Source: Haplosporangium gracile
Taxonomy: Eukaryota > Mortierellomycota > Mortierellomycetes > Mortierellales > Mortierellaceae
Assembly: GCA_015499985.1 (NCBI GenBank)
Contig: JAAAUF010000064.1
Location: forward strand, 60,882-72,090
Length of the DNA stretch: 11,209 nucleotides
Direction: 5' to 3'
In this document: piece by piece, positions 7,967 through 11,209 of the stretch
Layout of the letters: each line of letters begins with the position of its first letter
How positions within the stretch are numbered: position 1 is the first letter of the stretch
The notes under the pieces: generated by a model
Told to the model about the DNA's origin: nothing
The model's database searches: none
The model's input: the letters and a program-made list of their open reading frames with translations, nothing else
Position numbers and translations under genes: made by a program

Positions 7967-9588
7967 TCAGAGCTCAAAGGAAAAGTCCGAGAAGGGCGCC
8001 TGGACCTTGCTCTCGTTGTCCAAATCGTCAAGTCCAAATGCCTTATTGAATTCATCCACCTCCTCCTCTACCTTAACCTTGACCATGCTACTAAGGCCGC
8101 TGCTGCCGGCTACTCCAACTCCACTGCTGCCAAAGATGTCATCTTCGTCCTCACTCAAAGAATCCTCTGACAGATCAAACAGGAATCCATCAAAAGGCGC
8201 TCGGAGCTTATCCTCGTTCGGCAGATCCCTGATTCCAAATCGACGACCACTGCTGATGGGGCCAGTGTGGCTGTGGGTGATACTGCCTAATGGGTGAGGC
8301 GAACCGTCGCTTTCCTCGTCATCGTCGTCGCTCCAAGTCACGTCCAAATGTCCATCCGCGGTGAGAGTCGTCTTGGCGACAGGGATATGCACTTCGGTGT
8401 CCGACAGTTCCGGTGAGGACGAGAATGCGCGGGAATGTCGTTGGGTTGGTAGAAGCTCAAAATCAGGCAGCGGGGGTTCAGAGTAGTCGAATGTTTGGTA
8501 CTGGTAAGCCAATGGTGGAGGCATGGTCTTCAGGACGTCATAGTTGATCTCCTCGAAACCAGGATCGAATGGTTGTTCTACAAAGAAAGAAACACGACAT
8601 TAATATACAAGCTCTGAGGACCACCAAAGAGCATTGTAGTCAGTTTGTGTTATGCAAGGTTACCTTCAAGGGGCGGAGGGCAGTATTCAATTTCGAATTT
8701 GTCTTCCTCGTTGGTGAGGGCGCGTCGCTTAGTGTCAGCTTTGGCTTGACCAACAATGACTTTATCTTCGCTCTCCAGAGAGCGTTCAATCGACAAAATC
8801 GTGGTCACTGATTCCAAGGATGCTGCCTCGGCAAGACGAGTCACTGGTCGGTGAGATGTTATAGCGCCTGCTCCACCACCGCCGCCACTGGTTGTCGTGA
8901 TGTTCTGACTGATGGCGGAATTGATTTTGATGGGCGCCTCATTGATGTCTTCTGATACTGGTTCATCCTTATGGACCACAAGTCTGGCTTTTGCAGATCC
9001 GCGCTTGGTCAAAGAGAGGCGCCTGGAAGAATCGGATGATTTGATGGGTGTGGAAGGCACTGTGGTCGAGCTGTTGTTGTTGTTGTTGGATTCGAGAGCA
9101 GCACTGAATGTCCGTGCCAATCCGCTCTTTTTCTTCTGATTGGTGGTGTTGCTGTTGTCGGCCACGGGTGCTGACGGTGGTAGTTGGTAGTTGGTCTTTG
9201 GTCTGAGAACGCTTTGAGCTAAACGGTCGTAATTGTGAATAATCCGAGTCAGTCAGCAAGTCCCTTCGCAATATCGTCACACGCGATACAACAGTTGTCT
9301 TCACAATAAGTACACGAGAGGCTGCATCACTCGTTTACCTGAAGGAGAGTTGAGGCCCAAGTTGGAGACCTTGCCCTGCTGCTGCATAGGTGTCTTAGAA
9401 CCGGCAGGGTTCATCTTGAGTCCTTGCGGCTGTTGCTTGGAAGGGGTCCGACTGCCAATGAGTGAGTTCTGTTTGACGAGATTGGCATGGAGTCCTCCTG
9501 GTCCTGTTGCTCCAGTGCGGCCGGCATTGTTCTCTGTGACAATGTCGTTCTCCTTGTCAAGAGCTCGCCCGCTTTGATTCGGGTACAT
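7967..9588 (-). CDS. Candidate securin (separase inhibitor; PDS1/Cut2/PTTG1 functional class)
   Basis: Exons 9588-9339, 9218-8664 and 8577-7967 join in frame (introns of 120 and 86 bp) to 471 residues. Residues 8-15 (RALDKEND) hold a KEN box at 12-14, placed as in human securin. CDK-type TPxK sites lie at T48 and T140. A destruction-box match RRALTNEED (248-256) directly precedes FEIEYCPPPLEEQPFDPGF (258-276). That stretch parallels human securin's EIEK...PFNP...F separase-binding segment, and E259-I-E-Y262 resembles the separase cleavage consensus ExxR with Tyr in place of the cleaved Arg, i.e. a pseudosubstrate. The rest is low-complexity and acidic (SDDDDEESD ~351-359), with a 20-residue motif repeated at 385-404 and 452-471. 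Securins hold separase inactive until APC/C destroys them at anaphase. Overall similarity across this class is always weak, so the call rests on motif order. Start ATG 9588 opens the frame that carries the KEN box. Confidence 0.72.
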
Positions 9589-9998
9589 GGGAGTTTTCTG
9601 GCTGCGGTTGTGAGAGGGTTGTATGGACGGGGGCGACTGTTGGTTGTTTATTCTTGTTGTTTATTGGTTGATTTGTTCTTTGTGTTTGTTGGTTGTTTGT
9701 TCTTGTTGTGTGTTGGTTGTGATTTGGTGGTGGAAGGTGTCAAGAGAGAAAGACACACACTGCACCCCACTCGTTGTTCTGTCCGAAAAATAAAAAAAAT
9801 ATAAAAGTGAAGCAAGGGTATGACGCCCCTTAATCTCAACTTGTGCACTCACTCAATTCCTTCTTCCCCTTGCCCTCCTCTCCACGCCCTTTTTTTGCAG
9901 AATTCACTTTTGATTTTCTCCAAGCAGCCAACGCTTCTTTTTCTCCTCCGTTTTTTACTGTTACTCATCCATCCCTTTCTTCATTAATTTCTGACAAA
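9589..9998. promoter_or_regulatory. Divergent promoter of the securin candidate and the PTPA gene
   Basis: 410 bp separate the two start codons. On the securin side is a TTGG/TGTT-rich block (9639-9730) with a 32-bp direct repeat and an inverted CCAAT (9663-9667). In the middle, TATAAAAG lies at 9800-9807, about 190 bp from the PTPA start and on its strand. On the PTPA side is a pyrimidine-rich leader (9850-9990) and a good start context, ACAAAATGGCT. Confidence 0.55.
9639..9719. repeat. 32-bp direct repeat, 49-bp period
   Basis: Positions 9639-9670 and 9688-9719 match at 29 of 32 bases. Both begin GTTGGTTGTTT and end TTGGTTG. On the securin strand they read as CAAC-rich leader or promoter sequence just upstream of its ATG. 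Confidence 0.8.
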
Positions 9999-11152
9999 AT
10001 GGCTGAACAAGTACACTCATCCTTCGCGGAGGGAACCGCCCCAGCAGACTCAGAGATGACCTCAACCAGCTTCCTCACCCCCGCAACAAACCCTGCAATC
10101 ACCCACACCGGTCGCCACTCGATCGACTTCAACGACAAGGTGCCCCAGGTCATGAAATGGACCTCGACTCTCGCCAAGGAACCCGTCCAGATCCCTCCCA
10201 TCTCCACCTCAGACCTCGACCAGACTCAAGACACCGACCAGGAGCCCAGAACCCCTACCGCCTCATCGATTCCTGCCGGCGGACTTGAGGCAGACCTGGA
10301 GGAACTCCACAAATTGACTCCGACTCTTATCGAGGTCTCCTCTGCGCCTGATATTCCCGCTCTTGGGGATCTTTCGCTGAACCTCTCCTCCTCCTCGTCG
10401 TCTTCGTCATCAACCAACCCATCCTACTTGTCCTCAAAGCCTTACAGCGTCAGTAGCCACTACGCCAAGGGACTGGACGTGCCTTCCTCCGCTGTTCCTT
10501 CACCTCCTTCGTCCATCATTGCTGAGCCTCCTTCGCCTACGCTTTCTCACGCCTCATTAAAGATGGGAAGCACATCCTCGACTGCAGGGGACGACCTTGA
10601 GCAGGACCGGGAAGCCATGGAGCAGGACGATCCTACCCCCATCAGCCAACACTTTCAACAACAACAGTCAAGCTCGATCGACACGACAATGTCTCAGAGC
10701 GCAGCAACCACTACCCCTGTTGCTTCTATTGACGATATCCCATCAGGCGCATTTGTGGTGCCAAGGAGAGAAATCTTGACAAAGGAGGACCTCGAGCTCT
10801 TTCACGGATCGCCCACCTATGCCGCGCTCTTTGCCTTTTTGGATGAGTTAAACGAAAGTGTCGTTGGAGTTGTGAGCATCGCTGACTGTTACCAAAGCGA
10901 GGTACAGCATACATCTCTTTTTTTGATTTGTTTTTTTTTTATTTGGTTGAAGTCTTGAGCCTCGTGATCAATCTCAGACGCGCTAAACCGTGTAGCGACA
11001 AACTTGCATTTTTCCTATACTAGGTAGTCAGGGGCATGCTGGAGATTTTGGACTTGGTTAACCAGGTCACAGAAGAGTACCCTCCCGAGACGGGCCATGA
11101 GAGTCGATTTGGCAACCCCGCATTCCGCAAGTTTTACGACCAGATAGGCTTG
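9999..11152 (+). CDS. PTPA/RRD-type serine/threonine protein phosphatase 2A activator, 5' part
   Basis: Exon 1 (9999-10901, 301 codons) joins exon 2 (11024-11152, 43 codons) in phase 0 through a 122-bp intron (GTACAG...ACTAG). A donor GTAAGG at 11153 starts a second intron that runs off the window. The PTPA domain begins at about residue 252: FVVPRREILTKEDLELF (252-268), SPTYAALFAFLDELNESVVGV (271-291) and SRFGNPAFRKFYD (328-340) match the family's conserved blocks. PTPA proteins are peptidyl-prolyl isomerase-fold chaperones that load metals into and activate the PP2A catalytic subunit. The ~250 residues before the domain are predicted disordered, rich in Ser/Pro with several SP/TP sites and a Ser8 run (131-138). 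Such an N-terminal extension is absent from the yeast Rrd1/Rrd2 pattern I know. ATG 9999 is the first ATG of this frame, whose open upstream part has only GTG. RRD1-like and RRD2-like cannot be separated from this fragment. Confidence 0.93.
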
Positions 11153-11209
11153 GTAAGGGGAAGAGAGTTAGAGAATAAGGAGAATGGAACGTGGGGAGAG
11201 AGCCCTGTA

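Noticed and set aside
7850..8297. Two overlapping plus-strand frames of over 100 residues
   Set aside because: They overlap the securin candidate's last exon antisense and lack a motif or promoter; the minus-strand frame has consistent splice joins and motifs.
9202..9218. Alternative acceptor CTCAG in securin intron 1
   Set aside because: It breaks the frame; only the TTTAG acceptor at 9219 keeps exon 1 and exon 2 in phase.
9843..9998. Upstream extension of the PTPA frame
   Set aside because: It begins with GTG, has no ATG and is pyrimidine-rich leader; ATG 9999 has a good context.

Overview
The window looks like nuclear DNA from a filamentous fungus. Five protein-coding genes can be reconstructed. 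All are split by short GT-AG introns (mostly 86-183 bp, one of 265 bp), have long homopolymer A/T tracts in non-coding DNA, and have pyrimidine-rich stretches ahead of several start codons. The gene set (GUP1-type MBOAT, AVT-type vacuolar transporter, monofunctional homoserine dehydrogenase, securin, PTPA) is fungal. The intron density and style suggest an early-diverging lineage such as Mucoromycota/Mortierellomycota, but that placement is inference. There are no bacterial operons, CRISPR arrays, rRNA or convincing tRNA genes.

Layout, left to right. (1) 123-2144, minus strand: the first 507 codons of a GUP1-like membrane-bound O-acyltransferase in five exons; the 3' end lies beyond the left edge. 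(2) 2145-2615: AT-rich spacer. (3) 2616-4040, minus: a complete 437-residue amino acid transporter of the AAAP/AVT family in two exons. (4) 4041-5998: almost 2 kb between divergent genes. It holds the transporter's promoter with a CATG-rich cluster, a diverged second copy of the transporter's 3' flank (about 4488-4730), a decayed coiled-coil reading frame (about 4909-5627), and the homoserine dehydrogenase promoter. (5) 5999-7523, plus: complete homoserine dehydrogenase (HOM6), 358 residues, three exons. (6) 7967-9588, minus: a 471-residue protein in three exons that I read as the fungal securin (separase inhibitor). (7) 9589-9998: a 410-bp divergent promoter. (8) 9999-11152, plus: the first 344 codons of a PTPA/RRD-type PP2A activator with an unusual ~250-residue disordered N-terminal extension, cut by the right edge.

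The genes do not form one pathway. GUP1 acts in ER lipid/GPI-anchor remodelling, the transporter in vacuolar amino acid traffic, and HOM6 in threonine/methionine synthesis. The notable pairing is securin and PTPA, head to head on one promoter: both belong to the separase/PP2A control of anaphase, so co-regulation is plausible but unproven. The most rewarding item is the securin. Such proteins are poorly conserved and usually remain 'hypothetical', but here a KEN box, a D-box, a pseudosubstrate-like E-I-E-Y motif and a duplicated C-terminal motif can all be read.
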